NCBI GenBank assembly: GCA_028292405.1
Contig: JAQGMJ010000028.1
Span: 145,962 to 209,961 of the forward strand
Origin: Betaproteobacteria bacterium
GTDB taxonomy: Bacteria > Pseudomonadota > Gammaproteobacteria > Burkholderiales > JAEUOS01
Direction of reading: 5' to 3'
Length of the DNA: 64,000 nucleotides
A program made the translations under genes and the position numbers. Within the stretch, counting starts at the first letter, position 1. The number at the start of each line of letters is the position of its first letter. This document shows positions 26,426-38,511 of this stretch, piece after piece. Under the pieces are notes generated by a model. The model was not told the origin of the DNA. It did not search any database and saw only the letters and a program-made list of their open reading frames with translations.

Positions 26426-26728
26426 CTAGCGCGCGGAAAAGGCGTCGGCTATTTTTTCTTCGCTCAGCCGACGTTCGAGCATGGCGCGGTCTTCGGCGGA
26501 GATGTCGGAGCGGGCAAGCAGCTTGTTGATCTGGCTGATGTTGGCGGCAGGGTCTTGCCGCGGGGCCTTCGGGGTTTGGCGGGAGTCGTCCGGTGAAGGA
26601 GTGCCGGCCGCTTTGGCGGCGGCGCGGGCGGCGACTTTGCGGCGGTATTCTTCCTGCGCGAGTTCGTAGTCGGCCAAGGTGGCTTGCGCTTTGGCCATGT
26701 TCACGATGGTGATGGGGTCGTCTTCCAT
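26426..26728 (-). CDS. Hypothetical charged helical protein
   Basis: A 100-aa protein starting MEDDPITIVNMAKAQ, with AAAGG upstream of the ATG at suitable distance. It has no signal peptide or membrane helix. The sequence is helical and charged (LADYELAQEEYRRKVAARAAAK), then a Pro-rich linker, then another helix ending ERRLSEEKIADAFSAR. Cytosolic and unknown. It lies 126 bases beyond the end of the ring-opening amidohydrolase gene in the same direction; a link between them is not evident. Confidence 0.6.
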   Translation of the reverse strand: MEDDPITIVNMAKAQATLADYELAQEEYRRKVAARAAAKAAGTPSPDDSRQTPKAPRQDPAANISQINKLLARSDISAEDRAMLERRLSEEKIADAFSAR

Positions 26729-26813
26729 GAAAAACCCTTTACGGAATTGGTGGCGGCTTGGTGTCCCTACCTTGCCTGGCGCAATTCTGGCGGGCCGGGG
26801 AAGGATTTCCTGT

Positions 26814-26850
26814 AGGAGAAGTCTGAAAATTCCCGCGCCTCGCGCTTCTC
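26814..26850 (-). terminator. Possible weak hairpin after ring-opening amidohydrolase
   Basis: GGAGAAG pairs with CTTCTCC across a 23-nt loop, directly after the amidohydrolase stop. There is no T-run, so it is only a candidate transcript-end structure. Confidence 0.25.
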
Positions 26851-26854
26851 CGCG

Positions 26855-27970
26855 CTAGGCGGCCTTGGCCACCAGCGCGATCATGCCGCCGCCGGGCGGG
26901 CCCTGGTGCTCGTCGCCGCCGGAGACGAAGATGCGGGTGTCGGCGATGACCCCGGCGACGAGGCCGCCGACGGCGCCGCGGATGTGGCGCTGGGCGTTGA
27001 TGTCGCCGTCCTGCCACATGGTGTGGCGCTGGCCGCGCACGTAGCCGCTGGCGTCGGGCTCGCATTTGATCATGGCAGCGGCGATTTGCCTTAGACCCGT
27101 CGCCGTATTGTCGCCAAGAGCGGCGATGCCGAGATCGGCCAGGCAGGCGTAGATGGCGTTGATGTCGAGGGCATCGGTCATCGGGCGGTGGGCGATGACG
27201 TAGTCCGAATTCCAGGCGGCGGAGTTGCCCAGCACCATCACTTCGTTGACGGCGACCTCCACCCCGGAGGAGATGCTGGCGCGTTCGGAGAACCAGTCGA
27301 GGCGCGAGAAGAAGGCGTCTTCGCGGATTTGGCCGGGCGGCAGTTCACCCAGGGCAGCGGCGACGCCGAAGGCGCCGGCGACGCGTGTGTAGGCCATGGA
27401 TTTGTTGGGGTCGGTCGTCACGAGTTGCGCGCCGCGCGCTTTGGCTTCGGCGGCACGCTCGGTGGTGACGCAGGGGCCTTTGACTTGCACGAAGTGAACG
27501 TCGGCCGGGTCGGTGATTTTGGCTTGCGCCATGGCGGCGCGTACGGCTTGCGCGACGCTGTTCACATGCGCGATGCGGCCGAGGTCTTCGGGGGCCAGCA
27601 CGGGGGTGAAGGCGGTGCCGACGGCGAGGGTTTTTTTGCCGGTGGGGGTTTGCGCGATTGGTTGTGCCGCCGGGTCGACGCTGAAGACCACGTAATGCGG
27701 GGTGAGCACGCCTTCGGTGCCGCCGGAGAAAACGAAAATCACTTTTTCGCCGATGGCGTCCATGCTCTGGCCGAGCTTTTCGGCGAGCAGGAGCTTGAGG
27801 GATTGCGTGAGGTAGCCGCGGGTGAAGTCGTTGACCAGGCCATTGCCCTCGGTCTTGCCGAGCACGGCGACGATGTGGGCTGGGTTGACTTTTCCCGCGC
27901 TGATGGCGACGGCGAGTTCGGAGACGTCGCCGGGGTCGCGCATGGTGAAGCGGTGGACGGAGGCGCGCAT
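26855..27970 (-). CDS. Ring-opening amidohydrolase, AtzD/barbiturase family (divergent paralogue)
   Basis: A 371-aa member of the cyanuric acid hydrolase/barbiturase family, whose three similar domains each supply a Ser-Lys pair around one active site. Seen here: GKTEGNGLVNDFTR (about residue 38), [12 protein letters not shown] (about 85), HFVQVKGP, ASISSGVEV with VMVLGN, GQRHTMWQDGDIN, and C-terminal [14 protein letters not shown]. It differs from classical AtzD at several conserved spots: KGP for KCP, NKSMAYTRVAG for [11 protein letters not shown]. The start VHRFTM and the SSGVE segment look closer to barbiturase-type members, so its substrate need not be cyanuric acid. It follows the flavin monooxygenase gene by 25 nt and is surely co-transcribed. 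I infer that the monooxygenase makes, or acts near, a cyclic imide opened by this enzyme. Confidence 0.88.
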   Translation of the reverse strand: MRASVHRFTMRDPGDVSELAVAISAGKVNPAHIVAVLGKTEGNGLVNDFTRGYLTQSLKLLLAEKLGQSMDAIGEKVIFVFSGGTEGVLTPHYVVFSVDPAAQPIAQTPTGKKTLAVGTAFTPVLAPEDLGRIAHVNSVAQAVRAAMAQAKITDPADVHFVQVKGPCVTTERAAEAKARGAQLVTTDPNKSMAYTRVAGAFGVAAALGELPPGQIREDAFFSRLDWFSERASISSGVEVAVNEVMVLGNSAAWNSDYVIAHRPMTDALDINAIYACLADLGIAALGDNTATGLRQIAAAMIKCEPDASGYVRGQRHTMWQDGDINAQRHIRGAVGGLVAGVIADTRIFVSGGDEHQGPPGGGMIALVAKAA

Positions 27971-27995
27971 ACGTTTTACGGTTTCTCGTTACGGG

Positions 27996-29219
27996 TCAGG
28001 GGTAGGTCGAGATGTCGCGGTACAGGCGCTTGAGGTTTTCCATGTAGGGCGGCTCGAGCTTTTTTCGCGTGCCGGCGACCGGGTCGGCGCCGGCGAGCAT
28101 GGTGTCCGTCGAGTAGAGGGAGAACTCCATCACGAACTTGATGCGTTCGCGGCGGCGCTGCTCGACTTCTTCGAGCCAGGCGGGTACCTCGGCCGCGCCG
28201 CCGCCGGCATTTAGCTTGGCGGTGAGTAGGTCGGCGACCATGCAGGCGCCTTCGATGGCTTGCGTGGCGCCCTGCCCTAGCGTGGGCACCATGCCGTTGG
28301 CGGAGTCGCCGAGGAACATGACGCGGCCGCCGGGGTCGCGGAACAGGGCGGGCGACTCCTGCAGGCGCGACCAGTGGATGCTGGGCAGGTTGTTGCAGAG
28401 GGTGTCGACCAGCCAGGCGCATTGCGCCGAGAGCGGGCCGCCGGCGGGGGTGAAGGCGCGGCGAAAGGCAGCGGCGGTTTTCATCTCGTCTGGAATCGGC
28501 GCGCCGGGTTCGATCGGAAAAGCGCCGGAGACGTAGATGTGATCTTCCGGCACCCTGAAGCCGAGCATGCGGTTGGGGCCGTTGAACCATTGCTCGTAGT
28601 CTTCGACCAAGCCGCCGGAGGTGTTGGGCACCAGCAGGCGCAGGATACTCACGCCGACATGCTTGATGTCGGGCACGCCGCAGAGCGTCTGGCGCAGCAG
28701 GGAGTAGCGGCCGTCGCAGGAGATCAGCAGGTCGATGTCGTCGATGCGTTTGGCGGCGCCGTTCTGGGTGTATTCGATCCAGGTGTGGTCGAAAACGGCG
28801 CGGCCCGCGCCGCTAACTGCCGGGTCCGCATAGCCCACGCCGGTGACTTCGCAGCCGAACTGCACGCAGGGACCGGCTTCGTGGCGCAGCACGCGGTAGA
28901 GCTCGGACCAGCGGATGCGGATGCCGGGATTGTCGGCGACGTTTTTCAGCGGCAGGTCGAACAGCACGGTGCCGTCGGTGAGCGAGATGCGCCAGTCGTG
29001 CCAGAGGAAGCTCTCGGCGAGCACGGCGTCGGCCAGCGCCTGCGAGTGGCGCTGCAGCGCCTTCAGGCCGTTGGGGCCGATGTTGAGACCGGTGCCGGAT
29101 TCGGAGTGGTCGTCGGCCACCACCTGCTCCAGGCAACTCACTTCCAGGCCCGGCAGCGCCGCCAGCGCCCGCGCCACGATACAGCCCGCCACCCCCGCTC
29201 CCACCACTACGACTTTCAT
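27996..29219 (-). CDS. FAD-dependent monooxygenase (aromatic-ring hydroxylase type)
   Basis: A 407-aa single-component flavoprotein hydroxylase. Visible motifs are the dinucleotide fold VVVGAGVAGCIVARAL at the very N-terminus, the DG motif LLISCDGRYSLLRQ (about 170) and the FAD-ribityl GD motif VMFLGDSANGMVPTLGQGA (about 300). The start has GGAG 7 nt upstream. Family members use NAD(P)H and O2 to hydroxylate aromatic or heteroaromatic rings. The amidohydrolase downstream suggests a nitrogen heterocycle (a pyridine, pyrimidine or purine) as substrate. This context-based assignment is inference. The gene is divergent from the RND efflux operon. Confidence 0.88.
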   Translation of the reverse strand: MKVVVVGAGVAGCIVARALAALPGLEVSCLEQVVADDHSESGTGLNIGPNGLKALQRHSQALADAVLAESFLWHDWRISLTDGTVLFDLPLKNVADNPGIRIRWSELYRVLRHEAGPCVQFGCEVTGVGYADPAVSGAGRAVFDHTWIEYTQNGAAKRIDDIDLLISCDGRYSLLRQTLCGVPDIKHVGVSILRLLVPNTSGGLVEDYEQWFNGPNRMLGFRVPEDHIYVSGAFPIEPGAPIPDEMKTAAAFRRAFTPAGGPLSAQCAWLVDTLCNNLPSIHWSRLQESPALFRDPGGRVMFLGDSANGMVPTLGQGATQAIEGACMVADLLTAKLNAGGGAAEVPAWLEEVEQRRRERIKFVMEFSLYSTDTMLAGADPVAGTRKKLEPPYMENLKRLYRDISTYP

Positions 29220-29713
29220 TGCTGTGCTCCAAAAACCCGATTTAACAAAATATTACAAGCGCGGACTGATGGTCCGAAACGCCCCGAAAAGGGCAAAACA
29301 GCGTGCCCACCTAAAAAAATACACCGCGTAAGATGAACGAATGGTGAACTTTCGTTTACCTTCTTTGTTGCGAGATTCGCAAGAAGCATACCGTTGGCCT
29401 GTGTTGCATGCACCCAACATCCGAGCTTGTGTTTCTTTTCCCTCTATGCTGCGTCGCCGCATCGACGCGAAATGCGCGAAATGCATGAACCATGGCGGTA
29501 CGCCCGGGAAAATCCGAGTCCGGGAACCGGCGCGCGACGTATATAAATTTAATCCGCGTTTAACCCACCGATTCACGCAAGCGCCATTTTTGGGAATTTA
29601 TACGGTGCTGCGCACAAATGCGGGAATGCGCACTGAAAGGTCCGAAAATGCTTTAATGCTTGGCTGCAGGAGGCAGGCACCGAAACCTCCGCTCAAACGG
29701 GAAAGCAAGTCAG
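29220..29713. promoter_or_regulatory. Divergent control region, monooxygenase / RND efflux
   Basis: This 494-base AT-richer region lies between two divergent operons. It contains the inverted repeat CGGAC-TGATG-GTCCG (29,262-29,276), about 45 bp before the monooxygenase start, and a weak sigma-54-like site (separate entry). ORFs in it have no domain signal. No regulator gene is adjacent. Confidence 0.45.
29379..29393 (-). promoter_or_regulatory. Weak sigma-54-like site upstream of monooxygenase operon
   Basis: On the minus strand, CGGTAT-GCTTC-TTGC keeps GG-N10-GC spacing but departs from TGGCAY at two bases. It lies about 160 nt from the start codon, farther than the other sites in this window. 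Confidence 0.3.
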
Positions 29714-32934
<3,221 letters not shown>

Positions 32935-32938
<4 letters not shown>

Positions 32939-34323
32939 CCGAAAAGACCCATGCCAATCAAGGCCTGCCGGAGTTTCATTTGCACGGCCCTGACCACGAC
33001 ATGAGCCGCCGTTCCGTGGTGCGCCGTGCCCGCTTTGTTTCCCTGGTGGTGATCGCCATACTCGCCATCGGCTTCGTGCTGGTCCTGATGGAACGCCATG
33101 GCGACGCCAAGGCGCTGGACGCGCGCGTGACCGAAGAGACCAAGCTGCACGTCACCGTGGTGCGCCCGAACACCCGCGGGGTCAACTCCAAGCTGACCCT
33201 GCCTTCGACCGTCATGGGGCAGAACGAGGCGCAGGTGTACGCGCGCACGCCCGGCTATGTGAAGCAGTGGACCAAGGACATCGGCCAGCCGGTGAAGGCG
33301 GGCGAGGTGCTGGCGATTCTCGACACGCCGGAAATCAACCAGCAGGTGGCCGAGGCCACCGCCAATTTCAACCTGGCGAAGACCGCCTTCGACCGCTGGA
33401 GCGAGATGCGCCGCGACGACGCCGTCTCGCAGCAGGAACTCGACGAGAAGACCGGCGCCTACCGCCAGACCCAGGCGGCGCTGCAGCGCCTGCGCGACCA
33501 GCAGGCCTTCGGCCGGGTGCTGGCGCCCTTCGACGGCATCGTCACCAAGCGCAACGTCAACATCGGGGACCTGGTGAACGCCGGCAACAGCGGCGGCCCG
33601 CAGGCCCTGTTTTCCGTGGCCCAGGTAAACAAGCTGCACATGTACGTGTTCGTGCCGCAGGACCAGGCGGCGCTGGTGCAGGTGGGCGACGACGTCAGCA
33701 TCATCCGCAAGGAAGCGCCGGGCAAGCCGCTGCCGGGCAAGGTGCTGCGCACCGCCGGCGCCATCGACACCAGCTCGCGCACCCTGCAGGTGGAAATCGA
33801 GGTGCCGAACCAGGACCACGGCCTGATGCCGGGCGCCTATGTCGAGGTAGCGATGAGCATCAAGTCCGACGCGCGCATGACCGTGCCCAACAACACCCTG
33901 CTGTTTTCCGGCGCCGGCGCGCAGGTGGCGGTGGTCGGCGCCGATAACAAGGTGGCGCTGCAGACGGTGACTCTCGGCACCGACTTCGGCCTGCGGGTGG
34001 AGATCAAGAACGGTCTCAGGCCTACCGACAACCTCATCATCAACCCGCCGGACTCCCTCACCTCGGGCCGGGTGGTGACCATCCAGAAGACCGAGACCGC
34101 CAAGGCGGGGCCGGAGAAGGGTGGTAACGACAAGGGTGGCAACGACAAGGGTGGCAACGACAAGGGCGGCGCCGACAAGGGCACTGCCAACGGCGACGAC
34201 AAGAGCGGCGCCCCCGGCGCCAACCAGGACGGTGCCGGCAAGGGAACGCCCGACGCCGCCGGCAAGACCGCCCCGAACGGCGCAGCCAAGACCGCCACCC
34301 CGCCGCCGGCGGACGCTTCCTAA
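32935..34323 (+). CDS. RND periplasmic adaptor (membrane fusion protein) with repetitive tail
   Basis: A 462-aa adaptor. After a cytoplasmic N-terminus with MSRRSVVRRAR, one membrane helix (VSLVVIAILAIGFVLVL) anchors it. The biotinyl-lipoyl half-motifs (VYARTPGYVKQWTKDIGQPVKAGEVL and VLAPFDGIVTKRNVNIGDLV) flank a short alpha-hairpin, with a beta-barrel domain after. The final 70 residues are unusual: four GGNDK-type units, then Gly/Ala/Pro/Lys-rich sequence of low complexity. Such a tail is not standard in the family. The start overlaps the pump stop, so subunits are made together. Confidence 0.92.
34117..34176 (+). repeat. Four 15-bp tandem units coding (K)GGNDK
   Basis: AAGGGTGGYAACGAC occurs three times, with one T/C change, followed by the variant AAGGGCGGCGCCGAC. 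The copies encode the KGGND repeats in the adaptor's tail. Array length could vary among strains. Confidence 0.9.
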
Positions 34324-34373
34324 ACCAAGACGCCGAAAGCCAGGCGCGCCGTATCGGCAAGCCCTCTCATCAC

Positions 34374-35855
34374 ATGAAGCAGAACATTTCACGCAGGACC
34401 TGCCTGGCCGCCGCCGTCGCGGCCGCCTGCCTGGCCGGCTGCGGCGCCATCGGCCCGGACTATTTCCGCCCGGCGGTGCCCGACATGCCGGTCAACTGGA
34501 AGACCGAGCCCGACTGGGCGCTGGCCCAGCCCGCCGACATGCAGCCGAAGTCGGACTGGTGGACCGTGTTCGGCGACGCCAGGCTGAACCAGCTGGAGGA
34601 AGGTGCGCTGGCCGGCAACTTCAACCTGCAGCTGGCAGTGGCGCGCATGGACCAGGCCAATGCCACCATGCAGTCGCGCGAGGCCGCGCTCTACCCGCGC
34701 GTCGAGTTCGACCCCAGCGCCGCGCGCGCGCGCACCTCGGCGAACCGGCCGGTGGCCAACGCCGGCTCGGTCAACAGCAGCACCACGCAGAACGACTTCA
34801 AGCCGCTGCTGGCGGCCAGCTATGAAATCGACCTGGTGGGCCGGGTGCGCCGCGACGTCGAATCCGCGCGCGCCAGCGCCCAGCAGGCGCAGGCCGACCG
34901 CGAGAACGTGCGCCTGGTGCTGACCGCGCAAGTGGCCGCCACCTACTTCCAGCTGCGCCAGCTCGACGAGGAAATCCGCATCGTTTCGGAAGCCACCGCC
35001 GCGCAGGACAAGGCGCTCGACGCCATCAAGAAGCGCTACGCCTCCGGCGCCTCTGGCCAGGCCGACGTGCTGCAGCAGACGGCGCTGTCGCTTTCCAACA
35101 AGGCGCAGCTCGACCTGCTGAAGACCCAGCGCAACATCCAGGAAGACAGCCTGGCGACGCTCACCGGCACGCCGGCCGCTTCGTTCCGCATCGAGCCGGG
35201 CAGCCTGCCGCAGACGGTGCCGCAGGTGCCGGTGACCCTACCGGGCGCGCTGCTGCAGCGCCGCCCCGACGTCGCTTCCGCCGAACGCGCCATGGCTTCC
35301 GCCAACGCGCAGATCGGCGTGGCCAAGGCGGCCTTCTACCCGGTGTTCAACCTAGGCTCGACCTTCTTCGGCACGGAAGCCACCACCCTGGCCAAGCTCG
35401 CTTCGGCCTCTTCCATCCTCTGGTCCTTCGGCATCGCCGCGGCGCAGACCATCTTCGACGGCGGCCGCGCCAAGGCCGGCGTGCTGTTCGCCGAGGCCGG
35501 CTATCGCGGCTCGGTAGCCTCCTACCGGCAGACCGTGCTGGTGGCGATCCAGGAATCGCAGGACGCGCTTTCCAACATCGCCCTGCTCGACAGCGCGAAC
35601 CAAAAGCAGAGCGAAGCGGTGGACAACCAGAACAAGTCGCTGCAGGTGAGCTTCAGGCGCTACCAGGGCGGGCTGGACAACATCATCGCGCTCACCCTGG
35701 TGCAGCAAAACCAGCTGGCGGCGCAGCGTGTGCAGTCGCAGATCCGCGGCTCGCAGTTCGTCACCACGGTAAGCCTGATCAAGGCGCTGGGCGGCGGCTG
35801 GAACGCGCCGGCGTGGAATGCGGCGGAGAAGGAAGCGCGCGATCGTAAAGGCTGA
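34374..35855 (+). CDS. Outer-membrane efflux lipoprotein (NodT/OprM family)
   Basis: A 493-aa outer-membrane factor of the NodT family. The signal peptide ends in a lipobox, CLAGCGAIGPDYFRP, so the protein is lipid-anchored at that Cys. The two homologous halves of coiled-coil helices start near SDWWTVFGDARLNQL and around LPGALLQRRPDVASAERAMASANAQIGVAKAAFYP, both hallmark segments. It follows the adaptor by 50 nt and completes the pump-adaptor-channel set. No regulator of the operon is present beside it. Confidence 0.94.
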   Translation: MKQNISRRTCLAAAVAAACLAGCGAIGPDYFRPAVPDMPVNWKTEPDWALAQPADMQPKSDWWTVFGDARLNQLEEGALAGNFNLQLAVARMDQANATMQSREAALYPRVEFDPSAARARTSANRPVANAGSVNSSTTQNDFKPLLAASYEIDLVGRVRRDVESARASAQQAQADRENVRLVLTAQVAATYFQLRQLDEEIRIVSEATAAQDKALDAIKKRYASGASGQADVLQQTALSLSNKAQLDLLKTQRNIQEDSLATLTGTPAASFRIEPGSLPQTVPQVPVTLPGALLQRRPDVASAERAMASANAQIGVAKAAFYPVFNLGSTFFGTEATTLAKLASASSILWSFGIAAAQTIFDGGRAKAGVLFAEAGYRGSVASYRQTVLVAIQESQDALSNIALLDSANQKQSEAVDNQNKSLQVSFRRYQGGLDNIIALTLVQQNQLAAQRVQSQIRGSQFVTTVSLIKALGGGWNAPAWNAAEKEARDRKG

Positions 35856-35858
35856 GGC

Positions 35859-35870
35859 GCACGGCCGTGC
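35859..35870. terminator. Palindrome between convergent genes
   Basis: GCACGGCCGTGC is a perfect 12-bp palindrome five bases after the efflux channel stop and 46 bases before the end of the convergent gene. It could be the stem of a transcript-end structure, but no T-run follows. Confidence 0.3.
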
Positions 35871-35915
35871 CCTCATGCCATGGCGCCGAACCGCAGCTTG
35901 CGCCGTTGGGCCTTG

Positions 35916-36716
35916 TCAGAGCGAAAAAGGAATTTCGAAAATTGCCTTTACCGTCCACTTGTCGCTGGCGCCATTGAGGCCGCGTCCGATGCCGAGATTG
36001 AAGGGCAGCGGCTTGCGGGTGAAGTCAATGGCGTAATACAGGATTTTGCTTTGCTGGCTGCCGGTATCGAAATGCCGCAGTGCGCCCAGGTCGTTGTAGT
36101 ACTCGAAGCCCATGGCGACACCTGGCGCGACCGCGCGGGCCACCTTGTACTGCATGCCGAAATCGGGACTGCTGGGGCGCGGGCTGATCTGGCTCGGGGA
36201 AAGTGACCAGCCGAACACCGGGTTGACGGCGACCAGCCACTCTTCCGAGCGCCAGCCGCTCATGATGCGCAACTCGAAGTTCCGGCGCGAAGCCTCGAAT
36301 TTCGAATTGATGTCGGAGAATTCGCCATTGGCGCCGGCGAAGAATCCGTGGCTTGCCGCACCGGCCTTGAGCGGCACCCATTTCAGACGAAGCTTGTAGC
36401 CGCCCAGGCTGTAGTTGCCGGCATTGAACGACGTCGGCACATAAAGTCCCGCCTCGAAGTCTTCGCTCAGTCCATAGGAAAATTCCGGCGTGATGCGCAG
36501 GCCGCCCTGCGGCACCACTTCGCCCGGATACTCCGCTTGCTTGCTGCCGCGGGGAGTCGTGTTGACGTGGAGCTCAAGACCGAATTCGTGCGGACGGTTG
36601 ATGTCGTCCGTATACACCTGAACCTCGTCGATCAGCGATGCATGCGCAAGCTCGCACGCGCAGGCCGCGACGGCGAGCGCCATGGAGAAAAACAGTCGTG
36701 CGAATTTCGGTTTCAA
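35916..36716 (-). CDS. Putative outer-membrane beta-barrel protein
   Basis: A 266-aa protein with a signal peptide (FFSMALAVAACACELAHA) and a mature part made of alternating amphipathic strands: FGLELHVNTT, FSYGLSEDFEAGLYVPTS, YKLRLKWVPL, FELRIMSGW, up to the last strand KWTVKAIFEIPFSL ending in Leu. Such a pattern with a hydrophobic C-terminus suits a small outer-membrane barrel, and the opening resembles uncharacterised transporter/porin-like proteins. Substrate is unknown. It is convergent with the RND operon. An inverted repeat that resembles Fur half-sites lies about 145 bp upstream. Confidence 0.7.
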   Translation of the reverse strand: MKPKFARLFFSMALAVAACACELAHASLIDEVQVYTDDINRPHEFGLELHVNTTPRGSKQAEYPGEVVPQGGLRITPEFSYGLSEDFEAGLYVPTSFNAGNYSLGGYKLRLKWVPLKAGAASHGFFAGANGEFSDINSKFEASRRNFELRIMSGWRSEEWLVAVNPVFGWSLSPSQISPRPSSPDFGMQYKVARAVAPGVAMGFEYYNDLGALRHFDTGSQQSKILYYAIDFTRKPLPFNLGIGRGLNGASDKWTVKAIFEIPFSL

Positions 36717-36859
36717 TTTACTTCACGTGACAGTCCGGAAAGTGGCGATGCTACCGGCGTCATGGCTCGCGGGAAATCGAAATCTCGAAAATAACAGGCG
36801 TCTTTTTTTAACGGCTGCCATGGCACGGCCTGGATCGGCGCGCGCCGCGCCGGCCGGGA

Positions 36860-36890
36860 TGATTCTCAATTGCCGCGCAAACGAGAATCA
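36860..36890. promoter_or_regulatory. Inverted repeat with Fur-like half-sites
   Basis: TGATTCTC (36,860-36,867) is mirrored by GAGAATCA (36,883-36,890). The arms resemble half-sites of Fur boxes, but the spacing and order differ from the usual 7-1-7 arrangement. It may control the outer-membrane gene downstream. Confidence 0.35.
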
Positions 36891-37011
36891 ATTTGCAACG
36901 CTGAAACGCGGCGCCCTTTGATGATGCCGGCCCGGGGAACACTTTCCCGGCCGCATGCCGCGGCCCGGGCCCGGCGCTTGTCGCGAATGGTGTTGAGCAT
37001 CACTCGCACCT

Positions 37012-37027
37012 GGCCGTGATCACGGCC
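37012..37027. repeat. Perfect 16-bp palindrome GGCCGTGATCACGGCC
   Basis: A fully symmetrical 16-mer about 45 bases past the chrA stop, with further imperfect symmetry outside it. It could be an operator or the base of a cruciform; there is no T-run for a terminator. Confidence 0.6.
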
Positions 37028-37070
37028 CGAGGCGAGGTGTTGCCTGGGCACAACGATTGCGCGGCGATTT

Positions 37071-38456
37071 TCAGCGCAGGCCCGGCAACCCGAGAGTGAT
37101 CAACAGGCCCGCGATCGCGCAGGCGCCGAGCAGGGCCGGCACGCCCGCCTTGTACCGGAAGAGCGCGATCAGCGCAGCCGCGCAGATCAGGGCCGAGGCG
37201 ATGCTGAAATGGCCGCCGAAGCCCTTCGGCCACAACACGTGATAGGCGAAGAACAGCGCGAGGTTGATAATCACGCCGACCACAGCCGCCGTGATGGCCG
37301 ACAGCGGCGCGGTGAACTTGAGATTACCGTGGGTCGCCTCGATCAGCGGCCCGCCGGCGAAAATGAAAATGAACGAAGGCAGGAAGGTGAAGAAGGTAAC
37401 AACGCAGGCGGCAACCGCCGCGCCCAGGAACAGGCGATCCGGGCCGAACACCTGCGTGGTCCATCCGCCAAGGTAGCCGACAAAAGCCACCACCATGATC
37501 AGCGGGCCCGGCGTGGTTTCGCCCAGCGCCAGGCCATCGATCATTTGCGGGCCGGTGAGCCACTGATAATTCTCCACCGCGCCCTGGTAGACATAGGGCA
37601 GCACGGCATAGGCACCGCCGAAGGTGAGCAGCGCGGCCTTGGTGAAAAACCAACCCATTTGCGTGAGCGCACCTTGCGCGCCGTATAGGGCGGCCAGCCC
37701 CCCCATCGCGGCGACCCACAGGCCCAGGCCCGTGCCGGCGATCAGCAGCAGCCGGCGGCGCGAAAAGCGGGCGTGCGGCGGTGTGGGCGTGTCGTCGTCG
37801 ATCAGCGCCGGGCCGTAACCCTTTTCAGTGGCGCCATGGCCGCCGCCGAGCGCGAATACCGCCGGCGCATAACGGCTGCCGAAATGGCCGACCAGCGCGG
37901 CCGCCAGCACGATGGCCGGGAACGGCACGTCGAAAAAGAACAGCGCGGCGAAGGCAGCGGCGGCGATGCCCCACATCCAGCGGTTCTTCAGGGCACGCCC
38001 GCCGATGCGGTGGGCGGCATGCAGCACCAGCGCAGTGACGGCGGGCTTGATGCCGAAGAAGATGCCGGAGACCAGCGGCACATCGCCAAAAGCCACGTAG
38101 ATCCACGACGACACAATCAGGATGAACAGCGAGGGCAGCACGAACAGGCCGCCGGCGGCGATGCCGCCCCAGCCGCGATGCATCAGCCAGCCGATGTAAG
38201 TCGCCAACTGCTGCGCCTCGGGGCCGGGCAGCACCATGCAATAGTTCAGCGCGTGGAGGAAGCGTTTTTCGCTGATCCAGCGGCGGCGCTCGACCAGTTC
38301 GGCGTGCATGATGGCGATCTGCCCGGCAGGGCCGCCGAAGCTGATGAGGCCCAGCTTGAGCCAGAAGCGCAGCGCTTCGGTGAAGGAAACGGGAAGGACT
38401 GGGGATGCAACGACGGGCGGAATCGGCGGTGGTGCGGCAGGCAAAGCGGTGTCCAT
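37071..38456 (-). CDS. chrA: Chromate transporter, long-chain (two-domain) ChrA
   Basis: A 461-aa inner-membrane protein of the CHR family with both half-domains. The first has LISFGGPAGQIAIMH and the conserved PGPEAQQLATYIGW; the second repeats the theme with LLTFGGAYAVLPYV and TTPGPLIMVVAFVGYLGG. I prefer the ATG of MDTALPAAP over a GTG 14 codons upstream because AGAGAG lies just before it. ChrA expels chromate from the cytoplasm. It lies downstream of the GntR gene of the atz locus, with a hairpin between, so co-transcription is uncertain and a functional link is not expected. Confidence 0.92.
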   Translation of the reverse strand: MDTALPAAPPPIPPVVASPVLPVSFTEALRFWLKLGLISFGGPAGQIAIMHAELVERRRWISEKRFLHALNYCMVLPGPEAQQLATYIGWLMHRGWGGIAAGGLFVLPSLFILIVSSWIYVAFGDVPLVSGIFFGIKPAVTALVLHAAHRIGGRALKNRWMWGIAAAAFAALFFFDVPFPAIVLAAALVGHFGSRYAPAVFALGGGHGATEKGYGPALIDDDTPTPPHARFSRRRLLLIAGTGLGLWVAAMGGLAALYGAQGALTQMGWFFTKAALLTFGGAYAVLPYVYQGAVENYQWLTGPQMIDGLALGETTPGPLIMVVAFVGYLGGWTTQVFGPDRLFLGAAVAACVVTFFTFLPSFIFIFAGGPLIEATHGNLKFTAPLSAITAAVVGVIINLALFFAYHVLWPKGFGGHFSIASALICAAALIALFRYKAGVPALLGACAIAGLLITLGLPGLR

Positions 38457-38511
38457 TGAGAGCTCTCTATCGGAGTCTCCAGCGCTTGGACGGGACACCG
38501 TCTGGAATCAG

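Larger units (their letters stand above)
36717..37070. other. Gene-free stretch with two palindromes
   Basis: This 354-base gap follows the chrA stop and precedes the outer-membrane gene, both read on the minus strand. It holds GGCCGTGATCACGGCC, a perfect 16-bp palindrome, and the inverted repeat TGATTCTC-N15-GAGAATCA. The ORFs drawn across it are not convincing genes. Confidence 0.5.

Noticed and set aside
29291-29311. Possible sigma-54 site (minus strand GGCAC-N6-TTGC)
   Set aside because: The spacing between GG and GC is 11, not the strictly needed 10.
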